A stretch of DNA of 64,000 nt. Source: Chlorophyllum brunneum. Taxonomy: Eukaryota > Basidiomycota > Agaricomycetes > Agaricales > Agaricaceae. A program made the translations under genes and the position numbers. Positions within the stretch are counted from its first letter, which is position 1. Each line of letters opens with the position of its first letter. This document shows positions 1 to 11,889 of this stretch, piece by piece. Where the stretch lies: NCBI GenBank assembly GCA_963576785.1, contig OY756140.1:3348001-3412000 (forward strand). Direction: 5' to 3'. The notes under the pieces are model-generated. The model ran no database searches, was not told where the DNA came from, and worked only from the letters and a program-made list of their open reading frames with translations.

Positions 1-367
1 AGGATGATGACGTCGACGGGGAGGGCGATGTTTGTGGTATCTGTCGGGTGCCCTTTGAGGGATGTTGTCCGTCCTGCAAAATGCCAGGAGATGATTGTCC
101 TCTGAGTGAGTAAAATAGGAGACTGACAGTGGATTGATACCCTAACCAAGTTTTTTAGTTTGGGGGGAGTGTACCCACGTATTTCACTTGCATTGCTTGC
201 TCAAATGGCTAGGCACGGCCGCGTCCAAACAGCAATGTCCCATGGATCGAAGAACTTGGGGTATGCTCTCGTATTCTGACCTTTGAATGTGTTATAATGA
301 TAAGTTGAAAGTCACTGCGGAGCGGAAGGTTGGGGAGTCCACACCACCCACGACTGCCGATTCATAA
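1..367 (+). CDS. APC11: APC11, RING-H2 subunit of the anaphase-promoting complex (5' part outside window)
   Basis: The product is the catalytic RING-H2 subunit of the APC/C ubiquitin ligase, which recruits the E2 enzyme to ubiquitylate cyclins and securin in the nucleus. Exons read as 1-105, 159-260 and 312-367 (join, phase-consistent, GT-AG introns of 53 and 51 bp), ending in TAA. The visible protein has the zinc-ligand pattern of the family: CGIC, then CCPSC followed by the family hallmark PGDDCPL, then [17 protein letters not shown], and CPMDRRTW. Family members end soon after the last pair of ligands with W-V-T-A-E, which is seen here, followed by a short extra tail of about 14 residues. 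The start codon and first exon(s) lie left of the window. Identification rests on the near-diagnostic motif order and is secure; only the tail and exact splice sites are inferred. Confidence 0.93.
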
Positions 368-2970
368 ACCACTCAAGATCGTGATCCGAACGCTGTAATA
401 CCGTGGTTCGGCTACGTTTGACAACGCATCGTGCACCAAGACAGGATTTAAAAACCACAAACACGCCATCGATGCCGTCCACTGAAGATCTTCCGTTCGT
501 CTTTCTAATTTTCTGGACTTCGTCGTCTCGAGTAAACGTTCCTTCACAAGTTCCAGGTGTCTTTGTTCATGAATTCCCGTTTGTTTATTACTCCTCGGTA
601 ATATTCTTAAACGATATTCCGCCTGTCCGTTCTACTTCAACTACCCTCTAGTGATATCAGCCACAACATGTACTAATCATGTACCTGCACCTCACAGTGA
701 ACATGAGCTTGCCTCGGTGTAGGCAATTGCTACGATCTCTCCTCGTCTATGTGTTTCTCCTTATTCCTGGTCGTACTAGTTCTATTCCCTCGTTCAACAT
801 CCGTTTGCCTTGATGATTGTGTCCGGTGGCAGGGGTCCCCCTCCTATCAAAGTGACTTGATTGTTAGTGGAATCGGTATACGAACACAATACATTGCCCA
901 CTCTCTCTACCATCTCATGCGGGTTCAGATTCATTGACGGTTCTCAAGGGACTGTGGGATGGGTTGGATTTATACGCTGGCCAATGAAATTGCGCTTCAC
1001 GATGATGTGGCTCAGTTTTCTTGGGCTAGATCTTCGTGGTCAAGTATCTCCTTGTTTTCTAGGTTAATGCATTGCCAACCACCGCTTCCGTTTCTGTGGC
1101 ATCTCTTTCTTAAATGCACCCCCAACTGGATGAATATTTTTGACTTTTCTTCATCAGTCGCGCCCTTTCAATGTCAATAATACCAAGATTGGCGCTATTT
1201 CCTGCCACGCAGAACGCTAGCCATTGATGCACCGTCTACCACCAGAAAAGCTTAGTCACATTTTTTGGGAATAGGTCTTTCGTTCCTGCTGTGTTCTGGA
1301 TCCATAAAGGGTAGATGAGTGGGAGAAGGAGTGATAATTACCCGACCTGTTCTTCCCCGTGACAGTACCCCATTGATATAACTCTTACACTTTGCCTTGA
1401 TCAGAAGCGCGCAGTCCCCGCTTGGAATGTAGCCATAACTACACCCTGAAGCAAGACTGACTTCGAACTCATCCTTCAGCGCTACGGCTCCATCTGGTGG
1501 TGCTTAAATTGGGGCGGATTTGGGTGACCAGAGCTGTGCGAACGTTTACCCCGTCCAATAATCCACGTTGGCCATAGATTTTCTGTTGGGAAAATCATGA
1601 CCTTCTTCTCATACGTAACAGAGCTCATAACGCTATGCACTGTGCCGCAGATCTAAAAGGAGCTCGCACGTCAACCGGCACTGATAACTCACCACACCTA
1701 AACTACCCAACCATCCGTCGACTGAGGGATCCTTGGTGAGCCCAACATAGCCCGAGTGTACTAGACTTATACTGCATCTGAAATCGTGTAATCCTTCGCG
1801 GAATTCACGACAAACTTTGCTGCCCCTCCTCGGGAGATTTCTTCCGAATGAGATACATGAGTTTTGATGATTTTAGGATTCTGCATGATAATCGACACAC
1901 TAAAAAATACTATTGAAGCCCAACGAGTTCCATTGCCGTTCATCTGAGTAATCATGACTTCAGCCTCGTTCTCAAGACTCGTAGCTCGGAACAGGGGTCA
2001 CTACCAGTTTCATGATGACAGGGCAGCTGTCGATTCTGGCTCTTGGCCAATAAGTGGCTTGGAGGTCGCAAACAAATCCAGGGATCCAATCCCGTCCGCG
2101 GCGGCACACTTCTTGCAAGATCCTCTAGTGATGGTCCATTTTTGGCGCTCATCATATTTACTTCGATCATTCTATTTATCCCTTCTCCTAGGCTTCTTGG
2201 GTGTCGACCATGATGTTTCTGCACATATAATTCTTGTCTATGAAGCCACGTCCTTATGGTAGTGAAATCTCATGATTAATCGCCTGAAACTTGCGGGCTT
2301 CCGCACTACACTGCGGAAGGTGATTTGATCTGTCAATGCGTTGCCTTAGCTTCACCCTATTGGTTTTTTCCTTCCACGGACTCCTGGATGCGCGGCATGT
2401 CCAGTGCAACATTTTGACCAGTGTGCGAGCTGGATGGCTGAATTTGGAGAAATTGATGGACGTCACGAAGGCAATGATTCAGCTCCGACAAACCCGTCAT
2501 CACCCCTTGTTGTTTCCCTGGCCTCGCCTTCGAATAATAGACGGTGGCGCGATAGCAGGCAAATTCCTTGCAATTCATTCACTTTATCGTGGAAGCAGAA
2601 TTTCCGCATATGTATATTGGCTCTCAAACCTGTCATCGTTTCATGTATGAAGAGGGGTGTGCGCTCTGTCCGAAGGAATTCTGAACCACTCTGGGCAGCA
2701 CTTTACGCTCTAGTGCACCTTCATCTCGTTTAATTGGAGTAACACCCATCAACATCAGCTCTTGTCTTATTCTTCTTGCCGACGGGAGGAAACAAGTTCT
2801 CAGCACATCAGATCTCGGAGGTGTACCACACTCTCAGTGCAGCGATGATACCAGATCGAACACAATCTTCCCAGCAATATGACGTATAAGAAGTGACCGC
2901 CGCGCAGATATATATACTACCAGAAGAGGTCCCTACTCATCCAGCAATTTGGAATCGGTGACCCGCGATA
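368..2970. other. intergenic stretch, no gene recognised
   Basis: About 2.6 kb between the APC11 stop and the DUF6533-type gene. Open frames here are short (at most about 109 codons), overlap one another on both strands and show no family motif I recognise. An intron-rich or decayed gene cannot be excluded, because the neighbouring gene also has no long ORF. I see no tRNA, tandem repeat or transposon end. Confidence 0.45.
2907..2919 (+). promoter_or_regulatory. candidate TATA element upstream of the DUF6533-type gene
   Basis: An AT-alternating run (gatatatatac) lies about 52-64 bp before the ATG at 2971, where a fungal core-promoter TATA could sit. Position is the only support. Confidence 0.3.
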
Positions 2971-4937
2971 ATGGAGAACGGTGAGATTTTGGGATTCACT
3001 CCGGCCGAGGTGGTCAAGTTTTCGTCGATGGCTGTACCTCTACGCTATACATACGGTGAGGTTTCTACCAGTCAGCCCACGGCACTCTGCCCACTCATTG
3101 TTACAAGTGGCCCTGGTTACACTAGTGGTCTATGACTCTCTTATACTAATAGGAAGGGAGGTGAGTGAATCTGAACTTGAAGAGGACAGAACATACACTG
3201 ATTTCTGGCATGCAAGGTCGAATACGTCTACCAGTATGGAATTCGATCTCCGATATAAGGCTTCACACTGACGTGCTCACTCCTCTACTAGAGGTTCCCG
3301 ATCCTTGAGCAAGTGGATTTACCTTCTCATAAAACTGACTGGTTTTTTCATATTTGGGTACGCATCTCGATTGTCAATCCGTTACCTGTATTGGACTCGG
3401 TGTTGATTTTGAACCATAGGTTCAATTTTGCTGGTACGTCTGTCGCCACCAGTCGAGACTCGCCGATACTCACTACACGACCTCTGGCAGTATTTTCGAC
3501 CACTCACAGTGACTCTCCAACGGTAAGACGGTTCTACTCTACCAGTCTCGCCGTGCTGAAAGCTCACTACTGTTTTACTACTAGTTGTGAGTTCGAAACA
3601 TAAATATCCAAGCAGTTGGCCAAAATAACCATCAATCCCATAGGTGTTTCGTGAGACAGTGGACCTCCGATTTGTGAGCGCCGATTATCTCTTTTCCAAC
3701 TAAAGTGAACTAATCCCCCGGAAAAGTGCTGCCGAGATTATATACACCATTGTTATCAAAGCCCTCCTCGTTCTCCGTTTGAGCGCTTTGTACGAGAATA
3801 GGCGATCAAGTAAGTACCCAGCGAAAACACAGCATCAAGTTCACTGACTTTGTTACAAGTCACAATATCCTTATGGGCGGCAACCGTTGGTAAGATCTGT
3901 TGATCAGCACTTCTATACTTATACCGGTTGTTGATCGAATCTTGGATTTAGTCGAAGTTATTGTAAGCCCATTTCCCTTTCGTTCTCTTTTATTTCACCC
4001 CCATTGACCCATAATTTCAGAGCATGGGCTATGGATTTGTGATTAGATCCTTAAATATGCAGTGGTATACCAGAGTCCCAGCCCCGGTGCCTGGCTGCCC
4101 TGTCGGCGTCGGAGGGCCCAGATCACTCAACCTCCTAATGGAGTTCAAGGGGCCTCAGGTTTTATGGTAACTTTTTTTTCTCCCATATAATACCACATGC
4201 TGAACATTTAACCCGGGTAAAGGGCTGTCAAAGTTGGAACGAATGGTGAGCATTATAACACTGCCTTAATTTCAAGCTAATTATAAAACTCTCAAGGCTT
4301 TGAACTCTTTTTGCTTCTTCTCGGTCTGTACAGGAGCTTGACTGAGGGGAAAGATGGGTTGCGAAAGGGATGGATGCGCATGAGGGAAGTCACACCTTTC
4401 CTATACGTTTTTTATCGGGACGGAACCGTTTTCTATATCCCGTACGTACCCCAATCAATACGCCCACCGTTCTCCTAAAACTAATCAATTACTACAGAAT
4501 ATTTGGTAAATCTTTTCGACATCGTCTCCATTTGACTTACTAACACTATTATTAGTTCTGAGCGTATTTGGGTTCGTGGCAACATACGTTGAACTAACCC
4601 ATTCCTTCATGTGCGAAAACTGGGATGCGTGAGTTACTCAGTCGCGTGTTCCAACATTGTACTGATGCGGACCGAAAACTACTTCTAGCTGGCTCGTCAT
4701 TACCTACTATGTGACCGTAAGCATCAAAACCTACTCCTTTCCTGTTTACCCTAACAACAAAATTAGGGAACTCGCTTGATTCTAAATATTCATAGTACCG
4801 GGACGGAGTACAATAACACTATGATCACACGACAGCACATTACAACTCTGGCATTTGATAGCGGTCCTGAGAATGAGACGAGCTCAGATTCAGGAGATGG
4901 GACTGACACTTTGGCCCGGGATAGTAGTAGTTTTTGA
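2971..4937 (+). CDS. DUF6533-type seven-transmembrane protein, 17 exons
   Basis: Exons by phase-consistent GT-AG splicing: 2971-3055, 3108-3160, 3217-3233, 3292-3357, 3420-3433, 3510-3522, 3644-3673, 3727-3809, 3860-3889, 3952-3962, 4021-4166, 4223-4245, 4297-4441, 4498-4505, 4556-4628, 4689-4716, 4767-4937. They total 996 nt and give 331 aa. The N-terminus has the DUF6533 signature: RYTYVA, a hydrophobic helix, VVYDSLILIGREVEYVYQ, then a basic patch and a second helix. Further hydrophobic segments follow, with the family's LLVLRLSALYENRR, a Cys-Pro-rich loop (PAPVPGCPVG), FELFLLLLGLYRSL, an RDGTVFY motif, and the C-terminal GTRLILNIH motif. The tail is Ser/Asp-rich and presumably cytoplasmic. 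Members of this large Agaricomycete family have no established biochemical function. The fold and family call are strong; individual micro-exons (8, 11, 13, 14, 17 nt) are my reconstruction and would need RNA support. The gene has no long ORF, so simple ORF calling misses it. Confidence 0.88.
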
Positions 4938-5119
4938 TCATTAATTATCCCCCACATCACCTGCGGTTTATTTATCCAGCAAAGCCAACACACACTTTTT
5001 CTTGTTGTTGTTCTGGTAGCTAGTCAGGTCTAACCCCAGGTGGTTGATCGACCGCGCAGTTTGATACTGCTCGGACACACCGGTTTCCTCACGAGACCAT
5101 AAAATCAAATGGTATAACA

Positions 5120-6420
5120 CTATGCCAAGAAGCGTGAATCCAAGCTCATTTCCGCAATCGTTCGAACTTCATCTTCAGTCAACCCAAGTCCAAGAGGTTT
5201 TTGTGCAAGCAAGAACGCATATTCTGCAGTGAGTGAATTCCTAAAAGGCAGGATATCATCCGTCTGTTATGAGAAAATAATCATTAGCCCTGTGCGTATG
5301 TACGAGAACGGGGTTATCAGTTCTTACACAAATAGCGATAGGATGTTGGTGTTGGAGCCAGTATCGAATATGATGCGAGTCCAAGTCGGGAACAGTTTTA
5401 CACCTGGATATGTATGTGCGATTTTTAGTGTTCCGAATGAATGATAGTTAGGAAAATAGACATACAACAAATTAGATGTTAAGCAAATTTCGATACAAGT
5501 CTTATTCTCCAACACGATATTCTTTGCTTCCTCATCCAAAAACGTCGCATGGCCCAACCGATCCGGTCTAAACGAAAGCAGTTTCAACGTTTCCTCAGCT
5601 GGATTTTCCACTGTCTATATTCAAAAATGCTTAGCCTTAAAAAGCACAAGGGGGAGGGACAAGTAAGAAAAACAAATCGTACCTCAGCAATGTGCAAAGT
5701 AACACCCAATCCACCAGCTCTTACTTTTTCAAAAATATCTCTCCACTCTTCCACATCACCTTTTGTCGGATCACCACACAAATCCACACCAACAAGTCCC
5801 AACCCCTCTTTCCTCAACTTGATCGCAACATCCACAATCTCATCCATATCCTCCTTCGACATCCTTCGATCCAAAGACGCAATAACCCCTATCCTCCTCC
5901 TCTTTGTCGAATTGAGATGTGTTATCGATTCAGGTAACGGCGAGAGAGTTTGAGAATACGATGATGTAACGGATAAGACGGTTCGAAGATATTCTTCACG
6001 AGACATGGCTGATGTCGAACGTGGTGTGGTCCGTAATTCAAGATACACACATTCCGATCCATCTCCATCTTCATTTCGAAAAAACGCATCCAACACACCT
6101 CTGGTAGCACGCCCAAGTGCTTCAGGTGTACTCGTCAAAGCATATATCGCAGGAAACAAACCAAAAAAATCTCCAATAGCTTCAAATATAAACCCTTTTC
6201 GAAGTTTCTCCAATCCAATTCGTATCCCCTCATTCGTTACACCAGTATTGTTCTGGTTATCTGCAGAATAGGATTGGGCGAGTTCTTGGAGAATTTGAAT
6301 CGGAATCGATCCGTTTAGGTGGGCATGAAGTTCAGCTTTTGGTAGACTTTTGATGAATTTGATTTGGGAAGGTGATAGAGAGGCGAGTGCGTGTGCGGCT
6401 GGTCCTGCGATTGCTGGCAT
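5120..6420 (-). CDS. ADAL: adenosine deaminase-like protein (N6-methyl-AMP deaminase family)
   Basis: Exons on the minus strand: 6420-5683, 5614-5469, 5403-5328, 5263-5120, with introns of 64-68 bp. They total 1104 nt and give 367 aa, close to the usual ADAL length of about 350. The protein carries the metal-dependent deaminase motifs in order. These are LPKAELHAHLNGS near residue 28 (zinc-binding HxH), YLELRTTPR, GVDLCGDPTKG, TLHIAE (catalytic His/Glu region), RPDRLGHATFL, CLTSNL, and HPIAICTDD (metal-binding Asp). HAHLNGS with ELRTTPR favours the ADAL/MAPDA branch, which hydrolyses N6-methyl-AMP to IMP, over classical adenosine deaminase or fungal adenine deaminase; this is family inference. 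The start ATG lies just before a hydrophobic Ala-rich stretch and the conserved first motif. It is transcribed convergently with the DUF6533-type gene, with stops 183 bp apart. No broken motif was seen. Confidence 0.93.
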
Positions 6421-6969
6421 CTTGATAGACTAGGAGAATGAGGCGTTGATGCTGAACACGTAGTATCCTCGAGTCATATCGGGTTTGATGCCGAAGAATG
6501 GTGATCAGCTACAACAGACCATGACATAAGAGCTCAAGTTCATATTATACCTACAACAACGTGAAAGCAAACAAATGATTAAGAGCAACGACTACTTGTA
6601 TCCTTCCGTCCAACACAATGCACAATATCGACAAAAATGTGTGCTTAATGATAAAAAGAAAAACTAATCGAGGAGATTGGTGGCACAGGAGCGAAAAGGT
6701 AAATATAATACTGAGAATAGGAATAACAGATTGGGTATAATTAAAATAAGAGATACTGTTAGCGAGTCGCAGTTACGGCTTTGCCAACCATCAAATCAGT
6801 ATTATGAGGGCTCGGCGAGCGCTGACGAGTCAACCAGGCACCTCGGTCTGTCGGTTCCGACAACAACAAAAAACCCCACAACATATAAACCACCCAATTT
6901 CAAACGCACCAAGTTGCATATCTCCCTCACTCACGTCCCTCACACTCCCAACACCCAGTACCCCAGAGC
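6421..6969. other. intergenic, presumed promoter of the deaminase gene and terminator of the next
   Basis: About 550 bp between two minus-strand genes. It is moderately AT-rich (for example 6590-6740). I see no motif that can be named and no credible ORF. Confidence 0.4.
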
Positions 6970-8734
6970 TCAAACACCCCCGCCCATTCCACCTGAAATC
7001 GAACTAACACCTTTGAGCACATCCACACTCGCTCCTTTAATCGCCTCACCCGCTTTCAAAAACGGTAACGTAAACGACAATTTCCTTCCACCATTTGGAC
7101 CACTACCCATCATCGATCTCGGTGAAGTAGGTGTTAGGGGTGATTTAGGTTGAGGTGAGGAGATGGACGAGAGAGATGAAGAGGTAAAGACTGCTGATGG
7201 TGATATAGGTGAATTTGGTACTGTGTCTCCTCCCCCTCTTCCGTCGGTGCTGGTGTCGTTGGATTTGTGTGTGGTGGGCAAAGCGAGTGTTAAAGATAGA
7301 GGACGAGGTTTTCCTGTTCTGGGTGTTGAAGCTCCCGATCCAGGAGTCGTCACAGAAGTCAAATCCATACCACTCTCGCCCTCCAACAAGTCTTTCTCCT
7401 TGCCCTTTCTCGAAATACCACTATTCGAAGCCAACTTCTCTTCCGAGGTAGACTTCCCCAATCGCACACCCTCCTTCTTCGATCTAACACTCTCCCCTGA
7501 TTGTGACTGAGATTTAGCTGCAGCTAACACTGCTGCAGTCGATGGATGGAGACATGAACTCGAAGCACTGGGACTAGGCGCAGGTGAATGCTTCGGAGAA
7601 ACCGCCGGAGATGATTTAGGTGAGATCTTGGGTGACGAACCCGCGGAAGACGATGATGGTGACCGACGAGGAGAGGGTAATGGGAACAACTCGTTTTCAT
7701 CTTCTTCCGCTATTGGTGAAGCTTTACGTATAGGTGGTATATGCGCAGCTGGATCAGGTTTTGGACTAGCATCCTGATCAGAGTCGATGTCTGTTCGTAT
7801 TGAATGATCTCGATCGTGTATGTTGAACGTGGTAGTGTTGGTGGTGCGGGTGGTGTGGTGTGAATGCGGATAACGACTATTCGGGGAAATCGATCGAATG
7901 CTTCCATCCAATGACTTTCGACGTTTATCAACTTCGTCGACGGTGAGGGCAAACGTCGGTGGTGGCATAGGTTCATCATACGACCCTGGCACAAAAGCCG
8001 CTTTTCCACCAACAGGGGAGGATGCCATCACACCAACGCCACCACCAATGGGAGTCAAAGTGGAATCCAAACTGGCACTTCGACGGCGTCTGGCACCTTT
8101 ACTAAATTTCTCTTTCCAACTCGAGCCCTCTTTCAGGCACTCCTCGGTTATTGGAACACAATTTGGACAGCAAGCGCGGAGTGGAACTGTTTGATCGTCT
8201 GGTCGTCGGTGATAAATAGGTAGAGATGGACGACGGGTAGATGGTGGTGGTGATGAGGGTATGGGTGAGCTAGGGGTTGAAGGTGTGCGGTAGACCAAAC
8301 AGGGGGAGAGAGGTATCACAGGGGATGTAGATGACGAACGACCAGACCCGCGCGACGGAGATGTACGGCGAACGAAACTAATGAGCAACGTAAGTACAGT
8401 AAACAGAACATCAGGTTTGCGAAGAGGGTTACCTCGGAATAGGCACCCTGAGGACGACGTGCGTCTCTTCTGGTGAACTTGAAAGGGGAGCCATAGTCAT
8501 TGTCTGGCTACTCTCATCCGTGTAGTCAGAATCCGACGCTTGTGTAGGTCGACGTTTCCAGAGAGGAAGCGAGTAGGACTTGGTGACCACTCGGGGGCGT
8601 TTGTTGCGCGAGGCAGAGTACTCTGGTATGAGGACACATTCATTGTCAAAACGAACAACACGGGCGTCGTTGAGGCCTGAATACGAGCTAGAGAGAGAGC
8701 CGAGGACGACGACGGATGTGGAGGTGGAAGCCAT
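6970..8734 (-). CDS. Ser/Pro-rich protein with a CCPNC motif, two exons
   Basis: Exon 1 is 8734-8433 and exon 2 is 8377-6970 (55-bp intron, GT-AG, phase 2), giving 569 aa. I do not recognise a catalytic domain. The best-defined parts are near the N-terminus: a segment RVVRFDNECVLIPE followed by KSYSLPLWKRRP, and, early in exon 2, a cysteine motif ACCPNC with a nearby EECLKEG and a basic run (KFSKGARRRRS). These look like short conserved islands in a protein otherwise made of Ser/Pro/Lys/Gly low complexity with several SPK repeats, so it is probably largely disordered. The start at 8734 (MASTSTS, good context ccATGG) was preferred; an in-frame ATG at 8815 would add 27 residues. The role is unknown; Ser/Pro richness and basic runs would suit a phosphoregulated scaffold, but that is speculation. 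Confidence 0.78.
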
Positions 8735-10598
8735 GGGTGGGGGAAGGGAAGAGAAGAAGCTGGGAGGCCAACGGCGCATCGGACCATTTATGATTTCCAC
8801 CCCGCGACCCTGCATTCCAATCCAGTTTTCTTCGCCTCCTGGCTTTCTTCCGGCTCTTACAATTAACCTTGGCCTCCTCTTCTCGGCAGGGCGGGTGCTT
8901 TATATAAACTACAGTATCAGGTAGACGGAGACGCCTCATTTTTGCTCAGGATGAAGACCCATCATTGTTTAATCACTACCCGACATCTGTATCCAGGCGA
9001 CTGATGTGCACGTCTTAAATTTTCAGCAATCCTCGTGGATACAACGCACAAATCGTACGTTTTCAGTCCTTGTGCAGCGCGACCACAGCCATACCGAACA
9101 GCCACCCTCACAAGACCCAACCTCACCGAAACAAGCCAATCACCGCACACCCCACAACACATGTCCCACAGCTGCCCAACGCTCCTCTCAGACGTACACT
9201 CTCCATAGCTTTAAAGCTACTGGGAAATAAACCTTGGAGCTACTCCTCCAACTAATGACTTCAAACTTGACCATATCCCCGCCCTCTTTGACCATGTGGC
9301 CTATCCAATTGATCGGCATATAATACGCCAAGTCACCTTTCCTCTCTTGGCCATTTCATTCAGACCAGAAGGTCACATTACATTAATGGAAGGGTCCAAG
9401 TGTGGAAACCTCTGTGTACGCCAGAGCTACTACATATCTGGATCATGAGTGCAACCACTAACCACTCTTCCAAGCAAGATTTCAAGGTCTTGTTAAATTG
9501 TTTTGCTGTTGAGATGCAAGCAAAATCGGAAGTACTTACACGTCGGCGGAATCAGCGGAACTATGATACGCGGGAATAACTACCATCGCCTATGCTGTCA
9601 TCTTTGACATTTTCAGTTTTCAACCATTCCCTGTCCATCCCGCTGACGTCGTGTACATCAAGGAACAAACGCACTTCGCAAGAGTCCGCGGTACCGCCAA
9701 AAATACTAACTACCAGTGATATTCTTATATGGGTCTGAGTACCCAGTACTCAGTCCCCCTTTTTTCATCCTACCCAGTGTTCGTTCCCGTCCCGAGTGAG
9801 TCCGTTAATAAACATAATCACCACCAGCACTTCACTTCACTTCACCTTCCTAACACGCCGACGCCAATCAGGTCTAGCCTGACCACGCAAATTTCTCGTA
9901 CCATCTAAACATGAACGGTGATTGGAAGGTTACAGCTAGACAAATTAGTCCATTGTTGTATTTTTGACAGCTAGTGGGCGTTAAGAAGCCATTAAGGAGA
10001 AGCTCGAAATGCCGGATGTCATAATGTCAAGCCAAAAAAGAAAGAAAGAAGCACAAGATCAGATTATCAAAATCCCCAACTAAGCGAAGTGCCTAAATCC
10101 CCGACAACTCTTCCATGAATACCGAGTACAGAGTGGTAGTGTCGGACCTCCTCACCCTTGAACACGAGACAAAGGTACAATCTCCTCAGTGTTATCTCTG
10201 ATCCTGGAAATGTTGGGGTAATTACTCTTGGACAGTGGGGGACTTCATTAATATAGGCGGAGGGCGGAGATGAACATTCTTTAACATTTCATAACCATTT
10301 TCAACCTTCTGGTTTGTGAAATATATTGAGCACTAAAATTAAGGGTGAGATGTATTTGCTGCTTCCAACTTGTCTGTTCTGTAGTCCTGTGTGTAAGGGT
10401 CAGGATGCAGCTGCATTGAGCCAATGTCAATGTCATTGTTTTTGTGGACAGCCAAATAAAGTAATTTTACTTAATATTTTTCTTTCATTGTTATCTTGTT
10501 TATTTTTTTTATTTTTTTTTTAAATCTACCCTGTATTCAGGGGAAAGTACAATAGGTGCCCAATCACAGTCCCTCAAGGTAGGCTAAACCTAAATTAC
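8735..10598. other. intergenic region between last gene and first transposon, no gene recognised
   Basis: Only short overlapping ORFs (at most about 114 codons, partly antisense to the gene's 5' region). TATATAAAC near 8900-8907 lies about 170 bp upstream of the minus-strand ATG at 8734 but reads on the opposite strand. A T-rich tract occupies about 10495-10521. The boundary with transposon DNA is sharp at 10599. Confidence 0.4.
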
Positions 10599-10898
10599 TG
10601 TTACAACCTTAGTCTACAACTCAGGTTGCAAGACTTTAGATAAAGATAAGGAAGTAGAGAAAAGAAAAAGGGATAATACAATTGGTAAAGTATAAGGAAT
10701 ACATCAAGTATTACTACACTTTATATACTAGTGGTAAATGCTAAATATAAGGGAATGGAGTAGAATGAGTCAAGGAGATGAGTAAAATGAGTTATAGTGA
10801 GTACAATCTTTAAAGGGTAATACAAGAGATAAAACTGATATAAGAAAATGATGATAAGCACATGATAGGGATATAATATCTATCTATAGTTTGTAACA
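10599..10898 (-). repeat. 3' LTR of copy A
   Basis: 300 bp, TGTTA...TAACA ends, in reverse orientation. It contains the reversed TATATAAA block and the reversed self-priming segment (aattggtaaagtat, one transition from the consensus). The adjacent atacctccctttc at 10899-10911 is the reversed polypurine tract. Confidence 0.88.
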
Positions 10899-10959
10899 AT
10901 ACCTCCCTTTCTATATTCATGACCCTATGAAATATGGTAGACTATTTGTGTAATGTGCT

Positions 10960-11805
10960 GATAAGTTGGTATTTAGTAGGACTAATCATTGGTGTTTCTG
11001 AGCAATGTTAGTATCTGATCCAAAAGGATATGTAGTCTTGTCCTTCTCTAAAGAGGGCAATGGTATATTTTTGGAATGTAGTAGTATTGTTTGTTTCTGC
11101 CATGACCAAGTTATGAGCTATTTCTTGCCAATAGCTATTGTTGAGTTGCCCTCCTCCTTTCAGTATAAGGTAGAATTAGGGTGGATTGAATATAATAGGT
11201 TTTGTCAGTAGGTTGAAGTCAAGGATATAGATTAGTAGGTGGTCTACTTCATCTTTTATATCTAGTTCTATTAACTGTTTGGCCACTGACTTTTCAATTC
11301 CCTCTATTTCTTTGTCTAACCATTCTTGTTTATTTTCCTTGTAGTATGGTGGTTTTTTGGGTAAGGTGGTGAGGGTATAAGAGTCAAGGTTTATTAATTG
11401 TTGAATAAGCTTGTATATTGGGTTGTTGCTTGAGTTGGTAAGATAGTTAAGTCTTTCACCTGTCATGACTAGAGCACTCTGGATACATCTCTTTATCTCA
11501 GTATATACCAACACATTGAGGTTTATGGCAGCTTTATCCAATAACTCCTTCATAAGTTCATGTTTCTTGGTTGATATGGCAGCTGAGAGGGTTCTGACAA
11601 TAGTAACAAGTAAGATATGGCTTAGAGCTTTTGCTTGGATTTGAAGGTTGTTGACAGTGTGGATAATGTAGATAAGTTCTTTGATAGTAGAGGTATAGTG
11701 TTCAATTTGTTCTTTGGTAGACTGGGCATCAAGAAGGTTAGCAAGTTCTTATTCAAATTCTGAGTTGTTGGTTGGGAAAGGAGTAGGTCTGCATTTAGTG
11801 GACAT
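10960..11805 (-). pseudogene. ORF3 remnant of copy A
   Basis: The reading starts at the ATG at 11805 with M-S-T-K and PTPFP, matching the starts of ORF3 in copies D and G. An open stretch of 125 codons at 11553-11176 contains ELLDKAAINLNVLV and GERLNYLTNSSNNP, clearly homologous to D's ORF3. The 3' end is uncertain. Function unknown; see the intact ORF3 at 27743. Confidence 0.7.
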
Positions 11806-11889
11806 AGTATGTTGTGAAGGTAGTTGGTAAGGTCTAGTGTGCAGTGGATACAGCATGAGGTGCATTAAGTATAATCCCTTATAATATAA

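Noticed and set aside
749..1180. Short overlapping plus-strand ORFs (62-73 aa)
   Set aside because: No family motif, no consistent splice assembly and no codon pattern; the first hydrophobic stretch alone is not enough for a gene call.
1767..2262. Overlapping ORFs of 90 aa (-) and 102 aa (+)
   Set aside because: They are mutually antisense, neither has a recognisable motif, and no splice partners were found.
10495..10598. SINE or truncated LINE suggested by the T-rich tract
   Set aside because: The sequence after the tract does not match the LINE 3' end found in L1-L3, and no box A/B or target duplication could be recognised.
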